Below are positions 35,328-44,136 of a stretch of DNA of 52,078 bases, one piece after another (positions within the stretch are counted from its first letter, which is position 1; every line of letters starts with the position of its first letter). The DNA lies in contig CAKUUY010000011.1 in the NCBI GenBank assembly GCA_934693235.1, positions 1-52,078 of the forward strand, given 5' to 3'. The DNA comes from an uncultured Candidatus Melainabacteria bacterium (GTDB lineage Bacteria > Cyanobacteriota > Vampirovibrionia > Gastranaerophilales > Gastranaerophilaceae). A program made the position numbers and the translations under genes. The notes below the pieces were generated by a model. It did no database searches, was not told where the DNA came from, and saw only the letters and a program-made list of their open reading frames with translations.

Positions 35328-36284
35328 ATGGGAGAATTAACTAAATTTTTGAGTAAAATTTCTTGCAGTTATACAGATTTTTGGCAAGACAGTATTTGTG
35401 ATGCTCCGAAAATATCAATTATTGTACCTGCATATAATGTTGAAAAATATATAGAAGACTGTTTGGCATCGTTGGTAAAGCAAACTTTTAAAGATTTTGA
35501 AGTAATAGTAATAAATGATGGTTCTTCAGATTTAACTCCCGAAATTGCAAATGTATTTCAAAATTGCGATAAAAGATTTAAACTTATTTCTCAAAAAAAT
35601 AAAGGTTTATCTGCATCAAGAAACACCGGCTTGAATAATGTACAAGGGCAATATGTAACCTTTTTAGATTCTGATGATTGGGTAAGTGAGAATTATTTGG
35701 AAGGTTTGTATAGTGCGATTAAACAAAATGATTCAGATATAGCGGCAGCGACAATTATAAGAAAACGTCCAAAATCTGAAAAGTATAGAGTTCATTATAC
35801 AGAAGAAAAAGTATATGAAACATTGCAAGAAAAATTAGATATTTGTAATATTCCAAAATGTTGTTATGTTTGGAATAAATTATACAAAGTTGATTTAGTT
35901 AAAAATAGAAAATTTCAAGAAGGAAAATATTTTGAAGATGTTTTGTGGATTCCTGAAATAATAAAAGCATCTGACAAATTGGTAACCGTTCCTGATATTA
36001 AGTATTATTACAGAGTTACAAAGGGCTCAATCGTAAAAACGACATCCAAAAATAAACAGAACGATAATTACAACGCTAAAAAATATATAATAGAATTTTT
36101 TGATGAAAATAATCTGACTTTATCTCAAAATCAAAGAATAATTACAAAAGAAATTAAATATTTTTTAGGTATACCTTGGCTCCTAATACAAGAATTTAAA
36201 GATACTGAAACATATTATTTATTTAACTTTATTCCAATTTTGAAAAAATTTTTAGTGAGCAAAAAAGGAGTTGCAAATGGTTAA
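35328..36284 (+). CDS. Family 2 glycosyltransferase
   Basis: A 318-residue GT-A enzyme, first gene of the glycan operon. The nucleotide-sugar fold starts at about residue 28 (KISIIVPAYNVEKYIEDCL), with VINDGSSD near 61-68 and the metal-binding DSDD at 114-117. A YFEDVLW motif near 205 is typical of EpsJ/WcaA-like transferases. About 27 N-terminal residues precede the fold. It is cytoplasmic or membrane-associated with no clear transmembrane helix. Its sugar and acceptor are unknown. It overlaps the next gene by 8 bp. Confidence 0.88.
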   Translation: MGELTKFLSKISCSYTDFWQDSICDAPKISIIVPAYNVEKYIEDCLASLVKQTFKDFEVIVINDGSSDLTPEIANVFQNCDKRFKLISQKNKGLSASRNTGLNNVQGQYVTFLDSDDWVSENYLEGLYSAIKQNDSDIAAATIIRKRPKSEKYRVHYTEEKVYETLQEKLDICNIPKCCYVWNKLYKVDLVKNRKFQEGKYFEDVLWIPEIIKASDKLVTVPDIKYYYRVTKGSIVKTTSKNKQNDNYNAKKYIIEFFDENNLTLSQNQRIITKEIKYFLGIPWLLIQEFKDTETYYLFNFIPILKKFLVSKKGVANG

Positions 36285-38025
36285 AGTTAGTATAATAACT
36301 CCTGTATATAACACTGAAAAGTATTTATGTAGATGTATTGATTCTTTAATTAATCAAACCTTGAAAGATATTGAAATAATTCTTATTGATGACGGTTCAA
36401 CAGATTTGAGTTTGCAAATTGCACGAGAGTATGCAAAAAAGGATTCAAGAATAATTGTTATATCACAAAAAAATGCAAAGCAAGGTACAGCAAGAAACCG
36501 AGGGTTAGAGATTGCAAAAGGAGAGTTTGTTACTTTTGTTGATTCGGATGATTGGATTGAACATAATTTTTGCGAATTACTATATAATGCTGCTGTAAAA
36601 TATAACGTGAATATTGCAGCATCTACAACTACTAGAGATTATAACAACAAATTTAAGTATCATTTAAGACTTAAAGAAGAAAAAGTATATTATGATGTTA
36701 ATTCTATTGTAAAAGCACTTCAATATAATTTGAACACTAGCAGTAAATTATACCGTTTTACAAAAATTAAAGATTTGCGTTTTGAAGAAAATGTTTTTTA
36801 TGAAGATGGGTTATACACACTAACAGCATTAAATATTGAAAAATCATTAGTAACTGTTCCAAATGCGAGATATCATTATTATTCAAACTCTACTTCAACT
36901 TTAAAACAAAAACTAAATCCAAAATTAGAAAATGATAAAATATCTACTTCTTTGCAAGTTATAAGATACGCACAAGAACATAATATTGATATTGGGGACT
37001 TTGTTATAATTAAAAAAGATCATCTTTTATGGAAAATAAAGCATTATATTGACCGTAAAGATTTTTATTTGTTTGGTTTAAAAATTTGTTCTCAAAAAGG
37101 AACTTTTAATAATAGTAAAGTTTTTCTTGTTTTTAATACTGCTTGTTTTGGCGATGTTTTGTTATGTAATTCATTGTGCCAAAATATCAAAAAGATTTTT
37201 CCAGAATCAAAAGTTGTTTTTGTGTGCAGTAAAAGTTGGGAGATTGTTGCAAAATATCAAGAGGGAGTAGATGATGTTGTAGTCTATGATAAAAAAGAGG
37301 GAAATAAAGGTATTTGGGGAATATTAAAATTTCTAAAAAACTTCCCTTACAACAATATTTATGCATCATTGATAACTTACAAAAATGAACGAAATTTTGT
37401 GATAAGCAAGCTGTTGAAAAGTAGATTTGTTATAAGTATTAATCAAAAATATAAGGATTTAAATTTACAAAAAAGGCATACTATATTATTAAAATCTTTA
37501 ACAAACAAGCCACTTATAAATTATCCAATTAAATTCAACCTCCCCAAAAATGTCAATAATCCGTTATTAGATATTATTTCTTCAAAAGAGTATATTACAA
37601 TGTGTTGCATATCGAAAAAAACTACTAAGGATATGCCTCTTGAAATGGCAAAAGATTTAATTAACCGAATAAACAATACTACTGATAAAAAGGTTGTATT
37701 AGTTGGGGTAGGTGAAGCCACGAGAAAATTTGCCCAAAATCTGGGTAAAGAATGTGATTTTATAAACCTTGTAAACAAAACTAATCTACTTGAATTGGGC
37801 AAAGTATTGCAGGACTCTATTGGTTTGATAAGTGTTGATACAGGGACTATGCACTATGGGTATTCGTTGGGGGTAAAGACTCTTTGTTTGTTTTTTGAAA
37901 AAGAAACAGCTCAATTATGGGCACCACAAAAAGACATTTATCAAAACACGTTAGTACTAAATGAAGATATAGATGTAAATCAAATTATTGATTGTTTTGA
38001 AAAACTGAGGTCTACTAATGGATAA
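36277..38025 (+). CDS. GT2-GT9 fusion glycosyltransferase
   Basis: A 582-residue fusion. The N-terminal GT2 domain (about 1-230) has KVSIITPVYNTEKYLCRC and DSDD at 89-92. From about residue 281 a GT9/heptosyltransferase-like domain begins (KVFLVFNTACFGDVLLCNSL) and ends with the nucleotide-sugar motif SVDTGTMHYGYSLGVKTLCLF. Joining two transferases suggests they act in succession on one acceptor, such as an LPS-core-like glycan. I start at ATG 36277, 6 nt from AAAGGAG. It overlaps both neighbours by 8 bp, so translation is probably coupled. Confidence 0.85.
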   Translation: MVKVSIITPVYNTEKYLCRCIDSLINQTLKDIEIILIDDGSTDLSLQIAREYAKKDSRIIVISQKNAKQGTARNRGLEIAKGEFVTFVDSDDWIEHNFCELLYNAAVKYNVNIAASTTTRDYNNKFKYHLRLKEEKVYYDVNSIVKALQYNLNTSSKLYRFTKIKDLRFEENVFYEDGLYTLTALNIEKSLVTVPNARYHYYSNSTSTLKQKLNPKLENDKISTSLQVIRYAQEHNIDIGDFVIIKKDHLLWKIKHYIDRKDFYLFGLKICSQKGTFNNSKVFLVFNTACFGDVLLCNSLCQNIKKIFPESKVVFVCSKSWEIVAKYQEGVDDVVVYDKKEGNKGIWGILKFLKNFPYNNIYASLITYKNERNFVISKLLKSRFVISINQKYKDLNLQKRHTILLKSLTNKPLINYPIKFNLPKNVNNPLLDIISSKEYITMCCISKKTTKDMPLEMAKDLINRINNTTDKKVVLVGVGEATRKFAQNLGKECDFINLVNKTNLLELGKVLQDSIGLISVDTGTMHYGYSLGVKTLCLFFEKETAQLWAPQKDIYQNTLVLNEDIDVNQIIDCFEKLRSTNG

Positions 38026-38587
38026 AGTAATTAATCTATTTGCCAAAATATTGACTTGTCTTATTTTGCGCGCTGATATTAGAAAAAAAGTTAGAACTAA
38101 TATACTTACAAGGTGGTATGGTAGAGATATTTTTAAAAACGCAAAATATATTGGCAATAATCTCTGTGTAAGAGGTTATTCGGCTGTTAATAGAAATACT
38201 TCTTTGGGTTCAAATGTTTTATTGAATGGCTTAGAAATACATGGAAATGGCAATGTTAAAATAGGAAATTTTGTTAGAACTGGGATTGATTGTTTAATTA
38301 TTACGCAAAATCACAATTATGAGGGAAGTACAATTCCTTATGGTACAGACTATATATACAAAGAGGTTTTAATTGAAGATTTTGTTTGGCTTGGATCAAG
38401 GGTTATGATTTTACCAGGAACAAAAATTGGCGAAGGAGCAATTATACAAGGTGGAGCTGTAGTGCATGGTGAAATTCCCCCATATTCTATATGTGGAGGT
38501 AATCCTGCAAAAGTTTTCAAATTTAGAAATGAAAAACATTTTAAAGAATTAAAAAGCAAAGGGAAATTTATACAAAGTCTAATGTAA
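38018..38587 (+). CDS. Hexapeptide-repeat acyltransferase
   Basis: A 189-residue left-handed beta-helix transferase of the maltose/galactoside O-acetyltransferase (WbbJ-like) type. Hexapeptide runs span about 50-160 (IGNNLCVRG, VKIGNFVRTG, IGEGAIIQGGAVV), with the catalytic-type His in TQNHNYEG and the GGNPAKVFKFR end typical of acetyltransferases on sugars. It should add an acetyl group to the glycan made by its neighbours. It overlaps the fusion transferase gene by 8 bp. Confidence 0.88.
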   Translation: MDKVINLFAKILTCLILRADIRKKVRTNILTRWYGRDIFKNAKYIGNNLCVRGYSAVNRNTSLGSNVLLNGLEIHGNGNVKIGNFVRTGIDCLIITQNHNYEGSTIPYGTDYIYKEVLIEDFVWLGSRVMILPGTKIGEGAIIQGGAVVHGEIPPYSICGGNPAKVFKFRNEKHFKELKSKGKFIQSLM

Positions 38588-38601
38588 TGAGGGTAGTTTT
38601 A

Positions 38602-39519
38602 ATGAGCAACAAAATAAATATCTGTTTATCAAGCGATGAAAATTATATAAAATACGCAGGAGTTGTTATTGCATCAATATTGGAGAATGCAAATATTGAT
38701 GATGATATTTCTATTTATATTTTAGATGGAAATATTTCTGAAACTTCAAAAAGTAAAATATTGTCTCTAAAATTTATCAAGGATTGCTCAATTGAGTTTG
38801 TGAAAGTTGATGAAAAAGATTTTGAGGATTATAAAAACATTCCAAATCACGATTACATTTCTATTTCAACTTACTTCCGATTAAAACTTGCGACATTACT
38901 ACCGGAAATAGATAAAATCATATACTTGGATTGCGATGTTATAGTTTGTAAAAGTTTAAAAGAGTTATATAATTTGGATTTGGGTAATAACATCTTCGGC
39001 GGAGTATTGGATATTGATTTGAAATTAAGAAATAATCCAAAATACGTTAATGCCGGTGTTCTATTAATGGATTTAAATAAAGTTCGTGAACAAAACATTG
39101 AAAATCAGTTTTTAGAATATACTCAAAATAACTGGCAAAACATTCAACTTGGTGATCAAGGAGTAATAAATGATGTTTTAAGAGATAAGATTTTAAATAT
39201 CCCTGAAAAATATAATGTTCAAAGTGAGTGTTATATAAGACGTTCAACTTTTACAAAAGCACCAGTTATCGTTCACTTTATAGGAGGAATAAAACCTTGG
39301 CACTACGGTTCTTGGTCTGTGCATAAAGATTTCTATTTTAGATATTTACAAATGACTCCTTGGAAATTGAGCAATAAAGAATTATTTAAATGGACTACGC
39401 TGAATAAATTTTCATCATTTATTTCTTGGTTTAGACACAGACCGTTTTTTTATTTGCAACCCAAGTTTTGGAATGCGGTAAAAAAAGATTATGTTCAATT
39501 TAAAGAATGCAATAATTAA
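38602..39519 (+). CDS. Family 8 glycosyltransferase
   Basis: A 305-residue GT8 enzyme (LgtC/RfaJ-like), a retaining transferase often using UDP-galactose or UDP-glucose in LPS outer core. Motifs are INICLSSDENYIKYAGV at the start, DxD at 110-112 (YLDCDVIV), the NAGVLLMDL strand and HFIGGIKPWH, which binds the nucleotide phosphate. I start at ATG 38602, placed 8 nt after GAGGG; an ATG at 38587 overlapping the previous stop lacks a site but could be used by coupling. Confidence 0.87.
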   Translation: MSNKINICLSSDENYIKYAGVVIASILENANIDDDISIYILDGNISETSKSKILSLKFIKDCSIEFVKVDEKDFEDYKNIPNHDYISISTYFRLKLATLLPEIDKIIYLDCDVIVCKSLKELYNLDLGNNIFGGVLDIDLKLRNNPKYVNAGVLLMDLNKVREQNIENQFLEYTQNNWQNIQLGDQGVINDVLRDKILNIPEKYNVQSECYIRRSTFTKAPVIVHFIGGIKPWHYGSWSVHKDFYFRYLQMTPWKLSNKELFKWTTLNKFSSFISWFRHRPFFYLQPKFWNAVKKDYVQFKECNN

Positions 39520-39553
39520 AAATTAAAGATGTTTATAAAAAAAGGAAGTAAAA

Positions 39554-40699
39554 ATGAAAAAACATAAAAAGATAAAGATAGGTTTAATAATTGATGAATT
39601 TTTTGGCGGTGCTGGAACTGCTTATGGTGGATATGGCTTTTTAGCAAGAAAATATATTGCTAAATACATCCCAAATGAAAATATTACGATAGATGTTCTT
39701 CTTGGTCGTGGGAAAAAACAGTTTACTCCGACTAAATATGTTGAAGATGGTACTAATTTATACTATTTGCCAAAATCAAGGTTTTTTGCAGAGCAATGGA
39801 TTAAAAAACAGGATTATGATATATACTTAAGCATTGAATTAACAAACACCTTTGCTTTGGAATGCGAAAAGAATAAAAATAAAAAATTAATTTTTTGGAT
39901 ACAAGATCCAAGACCTTGGAGTGACTGGCGAGAAATAGAAACTGTAAATTTATTTAGAGAGTTTAATTATTATAATTCTAAAATTTATAATTTTGTTAAT
40001 GATTTATACAAATCTAATCGTATCAAATTTATTTCTCAAGGCTACTTTTTAAATGATAAAGCAAAAGACTTATATCGTTTACACGATGATGTAGATATTC
40101 AATATTTACCAAATCCTGTGGATATTGATCAAAAATTTGATGTTACTTCTTGCCAGAAGAATAATTCAATTATTTATTTGGGTAGAATAGAATCTGTGAA
40201 AAGGGGATGGTTGTTCTGTGAAATTGCAAAACGGATGCCAGAATATGAGTTTTATGTTTTGGGGCAAACATTCCGCGAGAAAGATAAAAATGAATCAATA
40301 ATATCTAAATATAAGCATGTTAAAAATCTTCATTTTGTGGGGCACGTTGATGGAGAAGAAAAAAATAATTATATAAAAAATGCAAAAATACTTATAAATA
40401 CTTCTATCCATGAGGCATTACCAATTTCTTTTTTAGAGGCATTGGCTTATGGAACCTTACTTGTGAGCAACAGAAATCCTGAAAACTTGACTTCTAAATT
40501 TGGAATATGGACTGGTCAAATTAATGGTGACGGTTTTGACCAAATTGAAAAATATGTTAATGCAGTAGATAGTTTAATTAGGAATGAAAATAAAAGAAAG
40601 GAGCTATCTATTCTAGCAAGAAAGTATGTTGAAGATACTCACAATGTTTCTAAATTTATAGAGGATTTAAGAAATGTGATAAAAGGAGAACTAGTATGA
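39554..40699 (+). CDS. Family 4 glycosyltransferase
   Basis: A 381-residue GT-B enzyme. The N-terminal half opens with KIGLIIDEFFGGAGTAYGGY, and the C-terminal GT4 domain (about 200-375) shows SIIYLGRIESVKRG, FVGHVDGEEKNNYIKNA and the acceptor/donor motif HEALPISFLEALAYGTLLVSN with the family's two glutamates. Sugar and acceptor are unknown. AAAGGAAG precedes the ATG. It overlaps the next gene by 4 bp (ATGA), so they are translationally coupled. Confidence 0.88.
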   Translation: MKKHKKIKIGLIIDEFFGGAGTAYGGYGFLARKYIAKYIPNENITIDVLLGRGKKQFTPTKYVEDGTNLYYLPKSRFFAEQWIKKQDYDIYLSIELTNTFALECEKNKNKKLIFWIQDPRPWSDWREIETVNLFREFNYYNSKIYNFVNDLYKSNRIKFISQGYFLNDKAKDLYRLHDDVDIQYLPNPVDIDQKFDVTSCQKNNSIIYLGRIESVKRGWLFCEIAKRMPEYEFYVLGQTFREKDKNESIISKYKHVKNLHFVGHVDGEEKNNYIKNAKILINTSIHEALPISFLEALAYGTLLVSNRNPENLTSKFGIWTGQINGDGFDQIEKYVNAVDSLIRNENKRKELSILARKYVEDTHNVSKFIEDLRNVIKGELV

Positions 40700-41586
40700 T
40701 TCCACTAATTTCAGTTATTTTGCCTACTTACAATGGAAGCAAATATATTTCAAGAGCTATTGAAAGTATAATATCTCAAACCGAAAAAAATTGGGAATTA
40801 ATTATCGTAAATGATTGTTCTACTGATGATACTCTCAATATTGTAAATAATTATGTAAATAAAGATTCTAGGATAAGAGTAATCAACAATAAAGTCAATA
40901 AAAAGTTACCTGCCGCATTGAATATTGGTTTTAAAGAAGCACAAGGAAAGTACTTTACATGGACGTCAGACGATAATTTGTATAAAGAGAATGCTTTTTC
41001 AATTATGATGAATTTTTTAGAAAAAAATGACAATGTTGATTTCGTAAGTTGTGACATGGATTGGGTTTATGAAGATTTAACTAAATATGCAAAACATTCT
41101 GATTTCGCAGATAGGACATCTCCTATCACGTTGTCATATATTTGCAATATTGGAGCCTGTTTTATGTACCGGAAAGGTGTGTATAAAAAAATCGGCAAAT
41201 ATAATGAGAATGCATTTTGCGCTGAAGACTGGGATTATTGGTGTCGAGTTGCATTAAATGGTAAAATCGCATACATAAAAGATAATTGTTATACATATGT
41301 TGCAAACACAAATGGCCTTTCTTTTACTCACAGAAAACAAGCTGATAAAATGGGAGAAGAGGTCGTGAATAAATATGCTTCAAGAATTATAGACAAGTAT
41401 TCAGAAAGTAATTTTAAAAGAATATGCATGTATGGAAACGTTATTGACAAGTATCCAAATTATAAAATATCATTTAAAATATTTTTATTTGTTTTAATTT
41501 TATACAAGTTTCCACTATTTTTAATAAAACTTCTGCCATCTAAAAAACTTAGATGTTTTTTAAGAAAACAGTGCAAGAAAGCATAA
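40696..41586 (+). CDS. Family 2 glycosyltransferase
   Basis: A 296-residue GT2 enzyme, last gene of the glycan operon. Motifs are ISVILPTYNGSKYISRAIES, IVNDCSTDD, a variant DxD as SDDN at 91-94, and the EDWDYWCR base motif near 175. A hydrophobic stretch near the C-terminus (IFLFVLILYKFPLFLIKLL) may hold it at the membrane. It has a similar design to the first gene but the sequences are clearly different paralogues. Confidence 0.87.
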   Translation: MIPLISVILPTYNGSKYISRAIESIISQTEKNWELIIVNDCSTDDTLNIVNNYVNKDSRIRVINNKVNKKLPAALNIGFKEAQGKYFTWTSDDNLYKENAFSIMMNFLEKNDNVDFVSCDMDWVYEDLTKYAKHSDFADRTSPITLSYICNIGACFMYRKGVYKKIGKYNENAFCAEDWDYWCRVALNGKIAYIKDNCYTYVANTNGLSFTHRKQADKMGEEVVNKYASRIIDKYSESNFKRICMYGNVIDKYPNYKISFKIFLFVLILYKFPLFLIKLLPSKKLRCFLRKQCKKA

Positions 41587-41649
41587 GGGAAATTCATGAT
41601 GTTGTAAAGGCCTCCCCCCCCCTCTTGACAAGTGTTGTATAATTATAAT

Positions 41650-43149
41650 ATGGGCATGAAAAAGATATTCTGCTTAGTATTATTGATTTTTTTATTTTTA
41701 CTGGCAGGAAATGTAAATACACTGGCTATAGAAGATGATGAAGACGAATTGTTTAACAATCCTGTGACAATTCAAGATGGAATTTCGGTCTCTGTTTTTG
41801 ATTGTGTAGCCAATGCGTTTAAAAATAGTCCGCGCATTAGAAAACAAAAGTATAATTTAGATATTGCAAAAAGTAACCTCGGAATTGCAAAATCACAATA
41901 CTTTCCCGTAATTAATGCCGGTGCAGGATTTTATAACGAAAACAATTCTGATAACATTTACTACAATACCCACTATAGAGAACTTCCTACGGTTGGAGTA
42001 ACTGTTAACAAACTTGTTTGGAATTTTGGAAAAACTACTGCATATATAAAAATGGAAGAGTTTTATAAAATCGGTGCAGAATACGAATTTATGGACAGTT
42101 TATGCTCTACTCTTTTTGATGTGAAAGCTAAGTATTACGCTCTACTCCGTGCAAAGGCGATGCTGCAGATTGCTCAAAATAATATTGAAATTAATGAACA
42201 TATTGTAAAACTTGCTAAGAAGACTCCAGACATTACAACTGCCAAAACTCATTTGAGTGAAGCAAAATTACAATTTATAGATGCACAAAATGATTATAAA
42301 AATGCAAAAGTTGATCTTGATAATGCAATGTACTTAGATAATCAACCGAATTATGAAATCAAAAATACTCCGACATTTGCCTTTGATAACAATTTTGTAT
42401 ACAAAAAATCTTCTACAAACAATGTTGCAGATTTTACCCCGGAATCGTTTAATTTTCCTATGGATAAAGCTGTAGAAATTGCATATAATAACAGTCCTGA
42501 TTTGAGCGTATTAGTTTCAACAAAGCAGGCTATGGAACAGTCCCTTTTATATATAAAAAAAGCTTATTCCCCTGATTTGACAGCAAATGCAGGATACAAT
42601 TTTTATAATACAAATCAAACAGTAGATAATAGTTTTCATGTAGGAGTAAATTTAAATTCTTCTGTTAATCTTATGGAGTTAAAACACAGTATAAAAGGTG
42701 CGGATGCGCAAGTTAATTTAGCGGAAAATGAAATTACGTTATTTAAAAAAGATTTATATTTTGAAGTAAAGCGAGCTTTTAACAACGTTGAAAAGTCAGA
42801 AAAAGAAATTCCTGTTGCTAAGACAGAGGTTTTGCAATCACTAGAAAACTTTGATGTAGTTGAGAAGAAATATATTGCAGGAGAAGTAAATTATTTGGCT
42901 ATGCTTAATGCCCGAAGAGATTATACTTCTGCATTGACTGCTTATGTCGATAGTTTGTATAATTATAATATTGCATTAATTCAAGTTGAAATGGCAATGC
43001 ACTATCATATTGTAGATATTCATCATAAGTCAGAACATGCTATGCATTATCACTCTGCGGAACTGATTGAACATTTAAACAAGGTTCTCGGTTGCGATGA
43101 ACATGAAGAAAAGAAAATTAAAATGAGAAAGGATAAACAGGGATTATAA
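41650..43149 (+). CDS. TolC-like outer membrane efflux protein with His-rich tail
   Basis: A 499-residue outer membrane factor. A signal peptide (KKIFCLVLLIFLFLLAG) leads into two OEP repeats with the long coiled-coil barrel helices (about 55-240 and 270-440), including NLDIAKSNLGIAKSQYFP and YIAGEVNYLAMLNARRDYTSALTAY. The last 60 residues are rich in histidine (MHYHIVDIHH, HAMHYHSAEL), unusual for TolC and suited to metal binding. TATAAT ends directly at ATG 41650 without a ribosome site, suggesting a leaderless start there or at 41656. A heavy-metal exporter gene follows 26 bp later. Confidence 0.87.
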   Translation: MGMKKIFCLVLLIFLFLLAGNVNTLAIEDDEDELFNNPVTIQDGISVSVFDCVANAFKNSPRIRKQKYNLDIAKSNLGIAKSQYFPVINAGAGFYNENNSDNIYYNTHYRELPTVGVTVNKLVWNFGKTTAYIKMEEFYKIGAEYEFMDSLCSTLFDVKAKYYALLRAKAMLQIAQNNIEINEHIVKLAKKTPDITTAKTHLSEAKLQFIDAQNDYKNAKVDLDNAMYLDNQPNYEIKNTPTFAFDNNFVYKKSSTNNVADFTPESFNFPMDKAVEIAYNNSPDLSVLVSTKQAMEQSLLYIKKAYSPDLTANAGYNFYNTNQTVDNSFHVGVNLNSSVNLMELKHSIKGADAQVNLAENEITLFKKDLYFEVKRAFNNVEKSEKEIPVAKTEVLQSLENFDVVEKKYIAGEVNYLAMLNARRDYTSALTAYVDSLYNYNIALIQVEMAMHYHIVDIHHKSEHAMHYHSAELIEHLNKVLGCDEHEEKKIKMRKDKQGL

Positions 43150-43175
43150 TATTCTGTTTGTAATAAAATAAAATT

Positions 43176-44135
43176 ATGCTTATCGGATTTTTGAATAGAT
43201 TAAATGAATTGAATGAAAATTTGTTTGTTGGTTTTGACGGAGTTGTTGAAAGCTTTGGAATGCCGGATTGGCTGTGCGATGCGATAATAGATAGTTTTCA
43301 CGTTTTGCCATTATTGTTTATCGTATTTTTGATAATTGAATTTGTAGAATTTTTCTATTCTGAAAAAATAAATTCTTTTATGAAAAAATCCGAAAAGTCT
43401 GCTACTTTAATAGGAAGTTTGGCTGCAATTATTCCGCAGTGTGGTTTTTCGGTAATTGCGAGTACTTTGTATATAAGACGTTTTATTACAAAAGGAACTT
43501 TGATTGGAATTTATCTTGCAACATCTGATGAGGCAATTCCAATTTTGCTTGCAAATCCTACTCACACGCATCTTGTTGTTCCGGTTGTGGGATTAAAACT
43601 TTTGATAGGGATGGTTGCAGGATATTTGATTGATTTCGTTTTGAAAAATGATAAATATATTCCTATTGTAGAAGAATCTGATAATGACGATGATTTGCAC
43701 GAGGGAGAGGGTTGTTGTCATCACAGTGTTTCTCATAGACGCAAAAGGGAACTTATTTATCATCCACTAAAACATACATTCAATATTTTTGTATTTATTT
43801 TAATTATAACAGTTCTTTTGAATTTTGTTTTGGCGGTCTATGCGGAACATTCAATGCTTCATCTTTTACTTGGAAGAGTTAAGTTATTAGAGCCTGTGTT
43901 GACGGCATTGGTCGGATTAATTCCTAATTGTGCGGTTTCAATTGCTTTGACAATGCTTTTAATTAAAGGTTCAATCAGCTTTGGGGCTGTAATGGCAGGA
44001 CTTTTATCAAACGCCGGTTTAGGAATACTTGTTCTATGTCGCCATAACGAGAATTATAAAGACACACTAAAAGTAATCGGAATTTTACTTGGAATAAGTA
44101 TTGTTTCCGGCATGATTATTCAAATATTTGCGTGA
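43176..44135 (+). CDS. ArsP_2-type putative heavy-metal/manganese exporter
   Basis: A 319-residue inner membrane protein with about eight to ten membrane segments in two related halves. The paired motifs LAAIIPQCGFSVIAS and LVGLIPNCAVSIALT are the hallmark of this family (PF11449-type, DUF2899). The central loop is acidic and has CCHHSVSHRR, likely metal-binding. Proteins of this kind are annotated as arsenic or manganese exporters; the substrate is not established by sequence. It lies right after the His-tailed TolC-like gene, suggesting joint metal efflux. Confidence 0.8.
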   Translation: MLIGFLNRLNELNENLFVGFDGVVESFGMPDWLCDAIIDSFHVLPLLFIVFLIIEFVEFFYSEKINSFMKKSEKSATLIGSLAAIIPQCGFSVIASTLYIRRFITKGTLIGIYLATSDEAIPILLANPTHTHLVVPVVGLKLLIGMVAGYLIDFVLKNDKYIPIVEESDNDDDLHEGEGCCHHSVSHRRKRELIYHPLKHTFNIFVFILIITVLLNFVLAVYAEHSMLHLLLGRVKLLEPVLTALVGLIPNCAVSIALTMLLIKGSISFGAVMAGLLSNAGLGILVLCRHNENYKDTLKVIGILLGISIVSGMIIQIFA

Positions 44136-44136
44136 G

